Positions 35,772 through 45,207 of a stretch of DNA of 64,000 nt are shown piece after piece. The DNA lies in assembly GCA_963833605.1 (NCBI GenBank), contig CAWHYZ010000015.1:310001-374000 (forward strand), read 5' to 3'. This stretch comes from JAFAXD01 sp963833605. GTDB taxonomy: Bacteria > Pseudomonadota > Alphaproteobacteria > Rhizobiales > Xanthobacteraceae. The notes under the pieces were generated by a model, which was not told where the DNA came from, searched no databases, and was given only the letters and a program-made list of their open reading frames with translations. The stretch's first letter is position 1, and each line of letters begins with the position of its first letter. The translations under genes were made by a program, and so were the position numbers.

Positions 35772-38198
35772 TCATCTGCGATCCGCTCGTTTCTCATGCC
35801 CATCCTCCCCCGCTGCGCGCGCGGCCGCAACCGCGTCGCTCAATTCGGAAATGCGGATTGGCAGTTTGGTAAACGCGATGCCGAGCGGCGCGACCGCGTC
35901 GTTGATCGCGCTCGCGACCGCCGCCGGCGCGCCCAGATAACCTGACTCGCCCGACCCCTTCTGGCCGAGCACGGTGAACGGCGACGGCGTGCAGTGGTGC
36001 ACGATCTCGACCTCCGGCACCTCGTGGGCGGAGGGCAGCACGTAATCCATGAAGCTTTGACTGACCATCTGGCCCTGGTCGTCATAGACGAATTCCTCGA
36101 ACAGCGCCGCCCCGATGCCATGGGCGATGCCGCCGAGCGTCATGCCTTTGACGATCGCCGGATTGATGACGGTGCCGCAATCGTGCCCGATGACGTAGCG
36201 GCGCAGTTCCGGTTTGCCGAGTTCGGGATCGATCGCGACCAACACCAAATGGAACTCGAACGAATGGCACGGGTACATCTGCACACGGCCGTCGACAGTG
36301 GGGAGCGCCTCGCCGGTCGGCACCTGCATGACGTGCGTCGATTCAAGGCCCGGTTCGAGACCGTCCGGCAAAAGATGAAAGTTGCGATGCGCAATGGTGA
36401 CGAGGTCAGTCCAGTCGAGCCGCCGCATGCCGCCGCGCTCGCAGACGCTGTCACCTGCATAATCGACTGCCGCGTCGGCACAGCCGAACTGATGCGCCGC
36501 GATGCGAATGAGCTTTTGCCTGAGCTTCCCAGCAGCGTGGAAGGCAGCACCGCCGAGCATGACCGCCATGCGGCTGCCGACCGGCGAGTTGCCGGGCAGG
36601 CTCGCGAGCGAGTCCGGCCGCACGATGCGGATGCGGTCCGGATCGATCTGCAATACTTCACCGATCACGGTCGCAGCTAGCGTCTCGTGCCCCTGCCCCG
36701 ACGACGTGGTGTGGATCGTCGCCGTCACATGACCGAGCGCATCGATATTGATGCGGCAGGATTCCATCCAGGTCGTGGTGGTGTTCTTCGGATTGAGCAG
36801 CGGCTCGAACGATGAATTGCCGCCGCTCGGCTCGAGGCACGCCGCGATGCCGATCCCGGCCAGCAATCCGCGCTGACGCAACCGCTCGCGTTCGCGCTGC
36901 AGCTGCGGCCAGTCGACATGCGCCAGCACCTTGTCCACGACGGTGTGGTAATCGCCCGAGTCGTAGCGGGTGCCACTCGGGATCAGATAGGGAAACTCAT
37001 CCTTCCGGATGAAGTTGCGCCGGCGCACCTCGATACGGTCGAGATCGAGCGCGCGTGCGACACGCTCGATTGCAGTTTCGATCGCGTAATTGGTAGGCGA
37101 CTGGCCAAAGCCGCGCACCGCTTCCTGGGCGGCCTTGTTGGTGGTGACCGAGACGGCGCGATAGGCGACGCTCTTGATCCGGTAAGGGCCGACGATAGCC
37201 CCGATCGGCTTGCCGAGTTGGAACGGCGCGCGGCCCGCATAGGCCCCGGCATTGTCGAGGGCGCGCATCTTCATGGAGTTGATGATGCCGTCCGTATCGA
37301 AGGCGACCGACACGTCGAACACGCGGTCGGGACCGTGGGCGTCGCCAGCGCGCATATTTTCCAGCCGGTCCTCGATCAGCCGGATCGGCCGGTTGAGCCG
37401 ACGCGCCAGGTGACCCGCCAGCACCGTGTGCTTGATGCCGCGCTTGACCCCGTAGCTGCCGCCGACGTCGATGTCGTAATGCACGCGCACGCCGTTCGCC
37501 GGCAGTCGCAGTGCGCGCGCGATCTGATCGGCATATTTCGGCATCTGGATCGAGGCCCAGACGTCGAGGATCTCGTTCCAAGGATCCCAGGCCGCAACCA
37601 CTCCGAACGTTTCGACCGGAACCGTGGAGCTGCGGCCCCAGGTCACGCGAAATGAAAGCTGCCGCGCGCTCGCGCCGAAGTGTTTGTCGACCTCGCCCCA
37701 CACGAAGGTGCGGTCGAGCAGAACGTTCGACCCGTGCTCGGGATGGACCGGGGGGCTGTCCGGCCGCAGCGCTTGTTCAGCGTCGAGCACGAACGCCAAC
37801 GGCTCATAGTCGATCGTCACCCGTTCGGCCGCGTCTTCGGCGAGCGCGCGCGTCTCCGCGACCACCGCCGCGACCCATTCGCCGTTGTAGCGAACCTGGC
37901 CGACCGCCAGCGGAAAACGCCGCACCCGCGGGGTATCGAGCCCATTCATCAGCGGATCGACGGCCGCAGCAAGCTCCGCACCGGTCAGCACCGCGTGAAC
38001 GCCCGGCATGGCGAGCGCCGCCGACGCATCGATCGAAACGATTCGCGCGGCCGCGTGCGGCGAGGCGACCAAGGCAACATGCAGCAGGCCGGGAAGCTTG
38101 ACGTCGGCCACATAACGCCCGCGCCCGACGACGAAGCGCCGATCCTCGCGCACGCGCCGCGGCGTCTCCACAAACTTGAAGTTTCGCGGCGCGCTCAC
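35772..38198 (-). CDS. Molybdenum hydroxylase large (Mo-binding) subunit, xanthine dehydrogenase/CoxL family
   Basis: An 808-residue catalytic subunit holding molybdopterin cytosine dinucleotide. The GGFG-type loop reads DVGGSYGVKRG, the active-site loop reads AVRGFGQSPTNYAIE, then TTSSGQGHETLAATVIGEVL, GHDCGTVINPAIV, and the catalytic-Glu motif GQKGSGESGYLGAP. The Cys loop of true CO dehydrogenase (AYRCSFR) is absent, so an N-heterocycle, aldehyde or aromatic acid is the likelier substrate. GTG 38198 overlaps the small-subunit stop. Its 3' side carries repeat A. Confidence 0.9.
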   Translation of the reverse strand: MSAPRNFKFVETPRRVREDRRFVVGRGRYVADVKLPGLLHVALVASPHAAARIVSIDASAALAMPGVHAVLTGAELAAAVDPLMNGLDTPRVRRFPLAVGQVRYNGEWVAAVVAETRALAEDAAERVTIDYEPLAFVLDAEQALRPDSPPVHPEHGSNVLLDRTFVWGEVDKHFGASARQLSFRVTWGRSSTVPVETFGVVAAWDPWNEILDVWASIQMPKYADQIARALRLPANGVRVHYDIDVGGSYGVKRGIKHTVLAGHLARRLNRPIRLIEDRLENMRAGDAHGPDRVFDVSVAFDTDGIINSMKMRALDNAGAYAGRAPFQLGKPIGAIVGPYRIKSVAYRAVSVTTNKAAQEAVRGFGQSPTNYAIETAIERVARALDLDRIEVRRRNFIRKDEFPYLIPSGTRYDSGDYHTVVDKVLAHVDWPQLQRERERLRQRGLLAGIGIAACLEPSGGNSSFEPLLNPKNTTTTWMESCRINIDALGHVTATIHTTSSGQGHETLAATVIGEVLQIDPDRIRIVRPDSLASLPGNSPVGSRMAVMLGGAAFHAAGKLRQKLIRIAAHQFGCADAAVDYAGDSVCERGGMRRLDWTDLVTIAHRNFHLLPDGLEPGLESTHVMQVPTGEALPTVDGRVQMYPCHSFEFHLVLVAIDPELGKPELRRYVIGHDCGTVINPAIVKGMTLGGIAHGIGAALFEEFVYDDQGQMVSQSFMDYVLPSAHEVPEVEIVHHCTPSPFTVLGQKGSGESGYLGAPAAVASAINDAVAPLGIAFTKLPIRISELSDAVAAARAAGEDGHEKRADRR

Positions 38199-38701
38199 GG
38201 ACCAACTCCCGGCGGCACGGTGCGCGGCACGTTCGAACCGGCGAGGCGCTTGGCGGCGAGCGCGATCGCTTCGATGATCTGACCGTAGCCGGTGCAACGG
38301 CAGAGATTGGCCGAGATCGCGTTGACGATGTCAGCGCGGGTCGGATTGGGAATACGGCGCAGCAAAGCTTCCGCAGTGAGAATCATTCCGGGCGTGCAGA
38401 ACCCGCATTGCAGCCCGTGGGTCTCGCAGAACGCATCCTGCACAACGCTGAGCTCCCCCGGCGCCGGCGCAACCGCCTCGATGGTGGTGATCGCGTAGCC
38501 GTCGGCCTGCACGGCGAGCATCAAACAAGATCGCACCGGCTCGCCGTCGAGCAGCACCGTGCAGGCACCGCAGATGCCGTGCTCGCAGCCGGCGTGCGTG
38601 CCGACGAGGCCGAGGTGATCGCGCAGGCAATCGAGCAGGGTCGTGCGAGGCTCGACGTCGACGCCGGCGGGCGCGCCATTGACCTGGAGATCGACCTTCA
38701 T
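38195..38701 (-). CDS. Molybdenum hydroxylase small 2Fe-2S subunit (CoxS-like)
   Basis: A 168-residue electron-transfer subunit with two iron-sulfur sites. The plant-ferredoxin-type N-terminal site is CEHGICGACTVLLDG with a later Cys; the alpha-helical C-terminal site is CGFCTPGMIL plus CRCTGY. The start ATG 38701 overlaps the FAD-subunit stop, and its stop overlaps the large-subunit GTG, so the three subunits are coupled in M-S-L order. It passes electrons from the molybdenum centre to the FAD subunit. Confidence 0.92.
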   Translation of the reverse strand: MKVDLQVNGAPAGVDVEPRTTLLDCLRDHLGLVGTHAGCEHGICGACTVLLDGEPVRSCLMLAVQADGYAITTIEAVAPAPGELSVVQDAFCETHGLQCGFCTPGMILTAEALLRRIPNPTRADIVNAISANLCRCTGYGQIIEAIALAAKRLAGSNVPRTVPPGVGP

Positions 38702-39573
38702 GCGCCGCTCCGCGCGGCAGCATCGCGGGCATCGGCGAGCGCGCACACCGCGAGCGTCTTCGCGCTCCGACGGCGGTAGCCGGGCGACGCGTGGGTGTCG
38801 ATCATGATCTCGAGTTCGCTGGTCGCATCGGTTACCGCTGCGCGAATTTCTCGATCAGTGAGCGAGGAGCCGATCAGCCCTGCCGCCGCCGCATCGAGCC
38901 GGCGCGGCACCGGCGTCGCGCCGCCGATGCCAATAGCGCATGCGGTGCAGCGGCCGGATCGGTCGAGCGACACCTGGGCGGCGGCCGCCGCGAAGGCAAA
39001 ATCGCTGGCACGCGTCGAGATCTCATGGAAGCCGACACCGATGCGGTCGCCGGTCCAGACCGGAAACCGCAGTCCGGTGACGACCGCAGCGCTCGGCAGC
39101 GCCGTCATCATGGGCCCGAGGAAAAAATCGTGCGCCGCGATCATCTGCGTGCGCGCGGAATCGCGCACCACGACCGCGCCCGCGAGCGTCACCAGCACCA
39201 GCGGAATTTCTGCGGCCGGATCGGCGTTGGCGACCGAGCCGCCCACGGTGCCGCGATTGCGCGTCGGCGCATGGCCGACGAACGGCAGCGCCAGGGCGAG
39301 CAGCGGCACGCAGCGCGCAATCAGCGCGCTGCGCTCGGCCTCGACTTGGCGCATGGTCGCGCCGATGACAACAGCGCCGTTCTCTTCGCGGATGCCGGCG
39401 AGGCCGGGAATGCGCGCGATGTCGACGATCAGCGCCGGGCGCGCGAGCCGCATGGCGAGCATCGGGATCAGGGTCTGGCCGCCGGCGATGATCAGGCTGT
39501 CGTCTTTTGCCAGCGCCGCGCAGGCCTCGTCGAGTGAGGACGGACGGACGTAGTCGAACGGCACCGGCTTCAT
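38698..39573 (-). CDS. Molybdenum hydroxylase FAD-binding medium subunit (CoxM-like)
   Basis: A 291-residue flavoprotein of the FAD_binding_5/CO_deh_flav_C type: AGGQTLIPML near 31 and TVGGSVANADPAAE near 106 are the two FAD signatures. The C-terminal domain ends with GYRRRSAKTLAV. It follows the COG3618 hydrolase gene by 11 bp and begins the coupled M-S-L set. Confidence 0.92.
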   Translation of the reverse strand: MKPVPFDYVRPSSLDEACAALAKDDSLIIAGGQTLIPMLAMRLARPALIVDIARIPGLAGIREENGAVVIGATMRQVEAERSALIARCVPLLALALPFVGHAPTRNRGTVGGSVANADPAAEIPLVLVTLAGAVVVRDSARTQMIAAHDFFLGPMMTALPSAAVVTGLRFPVWTGDRIGVGFHEISTRASDFAFAAAAAQVSLDRSGRCTACAIGIGGATPVPRRLDAAAAGLIGSSLTDREIRAAVTDATSELEIMIDTHASPGYRRRSAKTLAVCALADARDAAARSGA

Positions 39574-39584
39574 GCGCAGAGCCT

Positions 39585-40439
39585 CTACCCGCCGGCCAGC
39601 GTCGGGTAAAGCCTCTGCGCTGTGCCACCAAAGATCATGGCTTGGTCGCTCTGGCTCGCGAACGTGAACGCAGCCCGCGCCTTGGCCAGAATCGCCGCAA
39701 GCGTGCCTTCGGTCGCGGGAAAGTTCGAGCCAAAGGCGATGCGCGCGGCGCCGAACGTCGCCACGAGCTTGCCGAGAAAGCTCTCAGGCGTAGCCTTGCC
39801 CCAGTCCGGCGGCGCGAAGTTGAGCGGCGTCACCTTGAGAAACACGTTGGGATCGTCGGCGAAGCCGAACAAGCCGGCGTCGGCGCTGTAGGGCGGGCCG
39901 TCGATGAGGTGCGGGCGCGCGCAGTGATCGAGGATGATACGAACCTTGGGAAATTGACGCATCAGCGCGCGCAGTGCCTCGAACCCGGTCGGGGTCATCT
40001 GCATGCAGACCGGAATCTCGGCGTCGCCGGCAAATCCCCACGCCGGATAGGTGCGCGGATCAGCAAACCAGGTCGCCTGCCCCGGCATGGTGCTGCCGGT
40101 GGTGAAGAGGCGCATGCCGCCAAACCCGCGGTCGAGCCAATGCCGCATCTTGGCGACCGCATCGGCCGCCGACACGTCGACCGAAAACACCCCGGTGAAC
40201 CGCGTTGGAAACGCCGCGATTGCCTCCGCCACATAGGTGTTGTCATGGCCATAGGCGGTCGAGGCCTGTACGATCGCCGCCTTGTCGACGCCGGCACGAT
40301 CCATCGCGACGACCAGCTGCCGGAACAACACCGGCCGGTCGCGCGACCAGGTCGACTGCACGCCGCCGAGTGGCGCCAGCGGATGGCGTGCGAGATCGGT
40401 CGAAATGACGTGGGGATGGATGTCGATAGTTGGTGTCAT
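39585..40439 (-). CDS. Amidohydrolase-family TIM-barrel hydrolase (COG3618/LigI-like)
   Basis: A 284-residue metal-dependent hydrolase. TIDIHPHVI at 4-12 is the HxH site; RIILDHCARP and RIAFGSNFPATEG (in place of GSD) are the later landmarks. The class includes 2-pyrone-4,6-dicarboxylate lactonase and other lactonases or amidases. Asn in the GSN motif, where most members have Asp, is unusual for this superfamily. ATG 40439 matches homologue starts, though only a weak ribosome site is seen. First gene of the molybdenum-hydroxylase operon. Confidence 0.82.
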   Translation of the reverse strand: MTPTIDIHPHVISTDLARHPLAPLGGVQSTWSRDRPVLFRQLVVAMDRAGVDKAAIVQASTAYGHDNTYVAEAIAAFPTRFTGVFSVDVSAADAVAKMRHWLDRGFGGMRLFTTGSTMPGQATWFADPRTYPAWGFAGDAEIPVCMQMTPTGFEALRALMRQFPKVRIILDHCARPHLIDGPPYSADAGLFGFADDPNVFLKVTPLNFAPPDWGKATPESFLGKLVATFGAARIAFGSNFPATEGTLAAILAKARAAFTFASQSDQAMIFGGTAQRLYPTLAGG

Positions 40440-40512
40440 AGACTTTTCTCTACTCGCGCTCCGATAGAGTGCCGTAGGCGCTACGGTGCAGGAGCGATGC
40501 AGCAAATCCACA

Positions 40513-40670
40513 TGTGTCATCGCCCGCGGAAAGCGGGCGACCCAGTAATCACAAACCAGGACATGGGGCCTCTCGATGCAAAATTGAGAATCTTCTGGCT
40601 ACTGGGTGGCCCGCTTTCGGGGCACCCCGTCGCGCTTACGCGACGGGGACCCCTCGCGGGCCATGACACC
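40513..40670. repeat. Palindromic intergenic repeat, family B copy 2
   Basis: A 158 bp copy of the element at 32754-32874: GTGTCA (40514-40519) pairs with TGACAC (40664-40669) and CCAGTA with TACTGG (40600-40605). It carries an extra perfect 10-bp hairpin, CCCCGTCGCG (40625-40634) with CGCGACGGGG (40639-40648) and a 4-nt loop, absent from copy 1. It lies between the Bug receptor gene and the hydrolase gene. Confidence 0.7.
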
Positions 40671-40756
40671 GGAGATCTGATCGCGATATTTCAACGTTAG
40701 CGCCTATGGGTGCAAGTCCGAGGAGGACAATCGCGCGGCCTCTCTCTGCCGCATTT

Positions 40757-41743
40757 TCACTGCCTGGCCACGCCGGCCTTTTCAATCACGGCCGCCCATT
40801 TGTCGATGTCGGCTTTCAGGCGTGCTTGCATCTCCTGTGGGGTGGAGCCGCGCCCGACGATGCCGAACTGCCGGGTCTTCGCCTGTACGTCGGGTTGCTG
40901 CAAGGCGTCGTTGATTTCGCGGTTGAGCACGGCCACGACCGCATTCGGGAGCCCGGCTGGTCCGGAAATTCCGTTCCAGCTCGTCACCTCATAATCAGCG
41001 AGCCCACTTTCCTTCACGGTTGGAATATCGGGCAGCCAGGGCGTGCGCTCCGCTCCGGCCGATGCGATGACGGTGATCTGGCGATCGATGATCGCGCCTT
41101 GCAGGGCCGCGTAATAGTCGAAGGTCACGTCGACATCGCCGCGCAGCACGCCGGACATCAACTCCGGCGTGGTGCGATAGATGACGACCGAGGCCTTGAT
41201 GCCAGTCGCGATCTTGAACAGCTCGACCGCGAGGTTTTGCGTGCTGCCGGGTGCAACGGTGCCGAAATTGAAACGCTCCGGATTGGCGCGCACGGCGGCG
41301 ATGACGTCCGCGACGGTCTTGAGCGGCGAGCCCGCCTTGGTCGCGATCAGCATATCGAAGAACGCCATGGTCGAGATCGGCGCGAAATCACGCAGCGGAT
41401 CATAGGGCAACGCCTTGAACAGCGACATGCTGATGGCGTTGTTGTTGCCCGTCATGGTGAGCGTGTAACCGTCGGGCGCCGCCGCAAGCCCTGCCTGCGC
41501 CGCCGCGATCCCGCCGGCGCCGGGCCGATTCTCCACGACGAACTGCTGGCCGAGCCGCTCGCTCAGGCGCTGCCCGACGATCCGCGTGGTCACGTCGGCG
41601 ACCCCGCCCGGCCCATAGGGAACGATGATGCGTACGGGCCGGTCAGGATAGCTCGACTGCGCGCATGCGGGTGCGGCGTGCATGCCAACAACGGCGCCGA
41701 CAATGACCACGAACCAGCGTGCGGTCCTGATTGAATTTGCCAT
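40757..41743 (-). CDS. Bug/TctC-family periplasmic solute receptor
   Basis: A 328-residue tripartite-tricarboxylate receptor with signal peptide (cut near PACAQ, about 29), then YPDRPVRIIVPYGPGGVADVTTR and VVENRPGAGG. The CDS starts at ATG 41743; readings further upstream cross non-coding DNA. It precedes the hydrolase and molybdenum-hydroxylase operon, so it may capture the acid that these enzymes consume. No TctA/TctB genes nearby. Divergent from the GMC oxidoreductase across 118 bp. Confidence 0.9.
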   Translation of the reverse strand: MANSIRTARWFVVIVGAVVGMHAAPACAQSSYPDRPVRIIVPYGPGGVADVTTRIVGQRLSERLGQQFVVENRPGAGGIAAAQAGLAAAPDGYTLTMTGNNNAISMSLFKALPYDPLRDFAPISTMAFFDMLIATKAGSPLKTVADVIAAVRANPERFNFGTVAPGSTQNLAVELFKIATGIKASVVIYRTTPELMSGVLRGDVDVTFDYYAALQGAIIDRQITVIASAGAERTPWLPDIPTVKESGLADYEVTSWNGISGPAGLPNAVVAVLNREINDALQQPDVQAKTRQFGIVGRGSTPQEMQARLKADIDKWAAVIEKAGVARQ

Positions 41744-41861
41744 CTTGGTCCGTCCCCGGTCCCCGTTTCCGGCGATGTTAGCGCATTTTCGCAACGCGCA
41801 ACCACGCCTCGACCACCTGCCGGGCGTCGTGTTTAGATCGCGATCAAGCAGGTCGGATCGC

Positions 41862-43481
41862 ATGAAAACCACTTTCGACTACATCATCATCGGCGCAGGC
41901 TCGGCCGGCGCCGCACTTGCCGCACGCCTCACCGAAGATCCCAGCACGTCGGTGCTCCTGCTGGAGGCCGGCGGGCCCGATCGTCACCCGTTTCTGCGTA
42001 TGCCGATCGCCCACGGCAAAGTACGGCACTGGCCGACCTACAGCTGGAATTTCCGCAGCGAGCCCGAACCCGGGCTCGACGGCCGCAGCCTTGTCATTCC
42101 GCGTGGCAAAACGCTGGGCGGATCATCGAGCATCAACGGCATGATCTATGTGCGCGGCAATGCCCGGGACTATGACCTGTGGCGACAGCGCGGGCTCACA
42201 GGCTGGAGCTATGCCGACCTGCTGCCCTACTTCAAGCGGATCGAAACCAGCTGGCGCGGCGCCAACGCGTTCCATGGCGATAGCGGGCCGGTGCATGTGA
42301 CGCCGGTCAACCTGCCCGACGTGCTCTACGAGCGAATGAAGACGGCGGCGATCGCCGCCGGCCATGGCGAAGTGGAAGACCCCTATGCGGAGCGCCAGGA
42401 GGGCATCTCGCGCATCGAGGTGACGATTGCGAACGGCAACCGTCAGAGCACCGCCCGCACCTATCTGGTGCAGGCGCATGGCCGCCCGAACCTCACCATC
42501 CTGACCGCGGCCCGAACCTCGCGCATCGTGATCGAGCGCGCGCAAGCGGTCGGGGTCGAGTATCGCCGTGCCGGCACGCTATGCCGTGCCAATGCCGCGC
42601 GCGAGGTGATTGTTGCGAGCGGGGCCTACGGTTCGCCGCAGGTTCTGATGCTGTCGGGGATCGGGCCGGCCGACCACCTGCGCGAGATGGGAATCGATGT
42701 CGTCCACGACCTGCCGGGGGTCGGTCAGAACCTGTCGGAACATCCAGTCGCCTATACGGCGTTCAAGGCAGCGCAAGCCGACACCTTCATCAAACACTTT
42801 CGCCTCGATCGCGCGACCTTCAACGTGCTGCGCTGGTACCTCACGGGCAGCGGCCCGTTCACCAGCAACGGCGCCTACGCCAATATCTTTCTGCGCACCG
42901 ACCCGCGGCTCGACCGACCGGATGCGCAGATCATCTGCGCGGCCCTCGGCTTCGACGCCGAGCTCTGGTTTCCGGGCGTAACCGCGCCGCCGATTCATCG
43001 CTACACCGTAAGCCCCGCGGTTCTGCATCCCCAGAGCCGCGGCTGGGTCAAACTACGCTCGGCGAACCCCGAGGATTCGCCCCGCATCCTGTTCAACATG
43101 CTGACCGAGCGCGTCGACATGGACACGATGATCGCCGCCTTCAAAGCCTCGCGCGCGGTGTTCGCCCACGAACCGATGAAGAGCTTGGTGAGCGGCAGCC
43201 ACAAGCCCGACCCGTCGGCGAAGAGCGACGCCGAGATCGAGGCGTTCCTGCGTTCCGCCGTCACCCCGATGCATCACCCGGTCGGGACCTGCGTCATGGG
43301 GATCGGCGCAGATGCGGTTGTGGATGGCGAGCTGCGGGTGCGCGGGATCGCAGGCCTGCGCGTCGCCGACGCTTCGGTGATGCCGGACGAGCCAAGCGGA
43401 AACACCAACATTCCGGCGATCATGATCGGCGAGAAGGCCGCGGATCTGCTCCGCGGGCGGAGCGCGGCGAGCGCGGCGTAA
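41862..43481 (+). CDS. GMC-family FAD oxidoreductase (choline-dehydrogenase-like)
   Basis: A 539-residue flavoenzyme oxidising an alcohol to an aldehyde. FAD loop IIGAGSAGAALAARL at 8-22, GMC signature 1 GKTLGGSSSINGMIYVRG near 84-101, signature 2 GAYGSPQVLMLSGIGP near 260, and the C-terminal catalytic HHPVGTC plus NTNIPAIMIGEKAADLL. ATG 41862 is chosen since upstream residues are non-homologous; the ribosome site is weak. The substrate could be choline, a polyethylene glycol-type alcohol or another primary alcohol. Confidence 0.9.
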   Translation: MKTTFDYIIIGAGSAGAALAARLTEDPSTSVLLLEAGGPDRHPFLRMPIAHGKVRHWPTYSWNFRSEPEPGLDGRSLVIPRGKTLGGSSSINGMIYVRGNARDYDLWRQRGLTGWSYADLLPYFKRIETSWRGANAFHGDSGPVHVTPVNLPDVLYERMKTAAIAAGHGEVEDPYAERQEGISRIEVTIANGNRQSTARTYLVQAHGRPNLTILTAARTSRIVIERAQAVGVEYRRAGTLCRANAAREVIVASGAYGSPQVLMLSGIGPADHLREMGIDVVHDLPGVGQNLSEHPVAYTAFKAAQADTFIKHFRLDRATFNVLRWYLTGSGPFTSNGAYANIFLRTDPRLDRPDAQIICAALGFDAELWFPGVTAPPIHRYTVSPAVLHPQSRGWVKLRSANPEDSPRILFNMLTERVDMDTMIAAFKASRAVFAHEPMKSLVSGSHKPDPSAKSDAEIEAFLRSAVTPMHHPVGTCVMGIGADAVVDGELRVRGIAGLRVADASVMPDEPSGNTNIPAIMIGEKAADLLRGRSAASAA

Positions 43482-43500
43482 CGCCGAGAGACCCGTTTGG

Positions 43501-44622
43501 TTATTTCAGATTGGTGGCGAAAAACCCGGTTGCGAGCGCAACGACAGCGTCATGCACCGCGGCGCGGTCGACATCGGGTGCATCGACACAGAGCTGCGCG
43601 AGCGCGTCGCGGCCCGCCGGCGTGCACAGGTCGAGAAACGTGTAGTGGCCGACGCCGCCGCGAAACAGCGTCAGCTCCGCGTGCGGAATGTTGGCGGCGA
43701 CGTACCTGGCATTGAGGTCGACCGGGACGATCGCATCGCCTCTGCCGGCGACGACCGCAACCGGGATCGCGATCTCCATGAGGCTCTCCGGCGTGAGGGC
43801 GGGCCCGAGCGCAGGCGCGATCGCGAAGACCGCGCGCACGCGCGGGTCGCGGTAGGACCTGCTCGCGTCGGCCAGAGCCGCCAAGAAGGCTGGGTCGGAC
43901 TGCGCGAGCTCGGCCGCCTTGGCGTCGAGATCGGGAAACTCCGGCGGGCCTTTGCACAGGGTCGTGGCCGGCGTCCCTTCGCAGATTTGTTGAAGCGACG
44001 TCCGCGACGTGATCGCGCCGGCAATTTCCATGACCGTGTAGCCGCCGAGCGAAAACCCAAGCGCGCCGATCCGCCCGGCGTCGACGCGCGGACCAAACTC
44101 GGCGTCGGCGACGAGCGCGTCGATCACGACGCTGAGGTCCTGCGCCCGTCGCCACCACAGCGCAAATCCCTGGACCGTGTAGTCCTCGAGCGCGTTGTTG
44201 CCCGGATGGTTCACGGCCGCCACCACATAGCCGCGCGCGGCGAGTGCAATTCCGAGCCACGCCAGCGACTGCGCGCTGCCGCCGGTGCCATGCGACATGA
44301 CCAGCAGCGGAAAACGGGCCGGCGGCGCGGCTGCCAAGGACGCGGCTTCGGCGGCCATTCCGCCATCGAAGATCGGCGCTCGGTTGGGAGCGCCGATACG
44401 CTGCGGCTTCTCGTCGGCGTCGGCGCCGGCCGGGTACCACACCGTCGTCACCAGCGCATGGGTGCGCGCGCCGCGCCAGTCATAAGGCTCCGGCGGCGTG
44501 ACGAGGCGTGTCGTCACGCTGGCCTTGAACGTCTGCCCGGGCGGAGATTGGGCGCAGGCGGCGCCGTGCCACAGCACGGCAGCCGCAAGAACGCAGAGAT
44601 TGGTCAACAATGATCGGTACAC
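43501..44622 (-). CDS. Secreted alpha/beta hydrolase (dienelactone hydrolase/PAF-acetylhydrolase-like)
   Basis: A 373-residue serine hydrolase with signal peptide (cut near ACAQ, residue 25). Oxyanion-region motif MSHGTGGS, nucleophile elbow GFSLGG, acid in GRGDAIVP and His in GVGHYTFLD form the triad. It carries the AAAPPARFPLLVMSHG lead-in of predicted dienelactone hydrolases. Probably periplasmic, acting on an ester. Convergent with the GMC gene 20 bp away. Confidence 0.85.
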   Translation of the reverse strand: MYRSLLTNLCVLAAAVLWHGAACAQSPPGQTFKASVTTRLVTPPEPYDWRGARTHALVTTVWYPAGADADEKPQRIGAPNRAPIFDGGMAAEAASLAAAPPARFPLLVMSHGTGGSAQSLAWLGIALAARGYVVAAVNHPGNNALEDYTVQGFALWWRRAQDLSVVIDALVADAEFGPRVDAGRIGALGFSLGGYTVMEIAGAITSRTSLQQICEGTPATTLCKGPPEFPDLDAKAAELAQSDPAFLAALADASRSYRDPRVRAVFAIAPALGPALTPESLMEIAIPVAVVAGRGDAIVPVDLNARYVAANIPHAELTLFRGGVGHYTFLDLCTPAGRDALAQLCVDAPDVDRAAVHDAVVALATGFFATNLK

Positions 44623-44688
44623 GCGTCAACTCGAATGGTACTTGCTGACCGGCGCGTGATGACGTCGACGCGTTCGCAGCGAACGCAG

Positions 44689-44883
44689 CTACCACCGCCG
44701 CCAATAACGATAATGGTAACGGTGCCAGCGATGACGGTATCGCCACCAAACCGGTTGGGCGAGGTGACTGGCGGACGCAGCCTGGTCGATGACCACACCG
44801 TTCGCCGGCGTCGCCGACGCGCCCGACATGGCAAGCAGGCCAAGGGCGAGCGCGGATAGAGCTCCCAGAACGAGGCGTTTCAT
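44689..44883 (-). CDS. Small secreted protein with Arg/His/Tyr/Trp-rich tail
   Basis: A 64-residue protein: a clear signal peptide (MKRLVLGALSALALGLLAMSGASA), a short linker, then a tail alternating basic and aromatic residues (WWRYRHRWHRYHYRYWRRW). GAGGAGA lies at good distance from ATG 44883. Similar short proteins with such tails are common in Bradyrhizobium-type genomes from memory and have no known function. The mature peptide could bind anionic surfaces, nucleic acid or metal; that is a guess. Confidence 0.7.
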   Translation of the reverse strand: MKRLVLGALSALALGLLAMSGASATPANGVVIDQAASASHLAQPVWWRYRHRWHRYHYRYWRRW

Positions 44884-45207
44884 TTGTTTCTCCTCTACCC
44901 CACCGTGAGATTGAGGATAACGCTGCGCGATGAACCTAACATGAACTGCACGCTGCCCGCACCGGGTCTCAAGTCCGACGATGCGTCGACGAATACGGGT
45001 TGCGACCTGCGATTTCGCGGAAGCGCCGGATGCGGCGAAGATGTGATGCAGAGCCCGATTTCCTGTGCCCGGTATTGTCCGCTACCGTACAGATGCGCCT
45101 ACCCCTGCGCACGCCTTCAGCTTCGGCTTGTTGACCGCGTAGCGCGATGCAACCCGCCGCGGAGTGGTAAGCTTGCGCGCGCCGCGGCTGCAAATTCGGT
45201 GGATACG
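44884..45207. other. Intergenic region without a recognised gene
   Basis: About 320 bp between the divergent small secreted protein and the SnoaL-like gene. The frame of the latter stays open upstream but shows no coding character or ribosome site. Both promoters should lie here. Confidence 0.4.

Noticed and set aside
35559..35945. Short protein frames across repeat A (also near 56000-56270)
   Set aside because: They are translations of the palindromic element and recur only because the repeat does.
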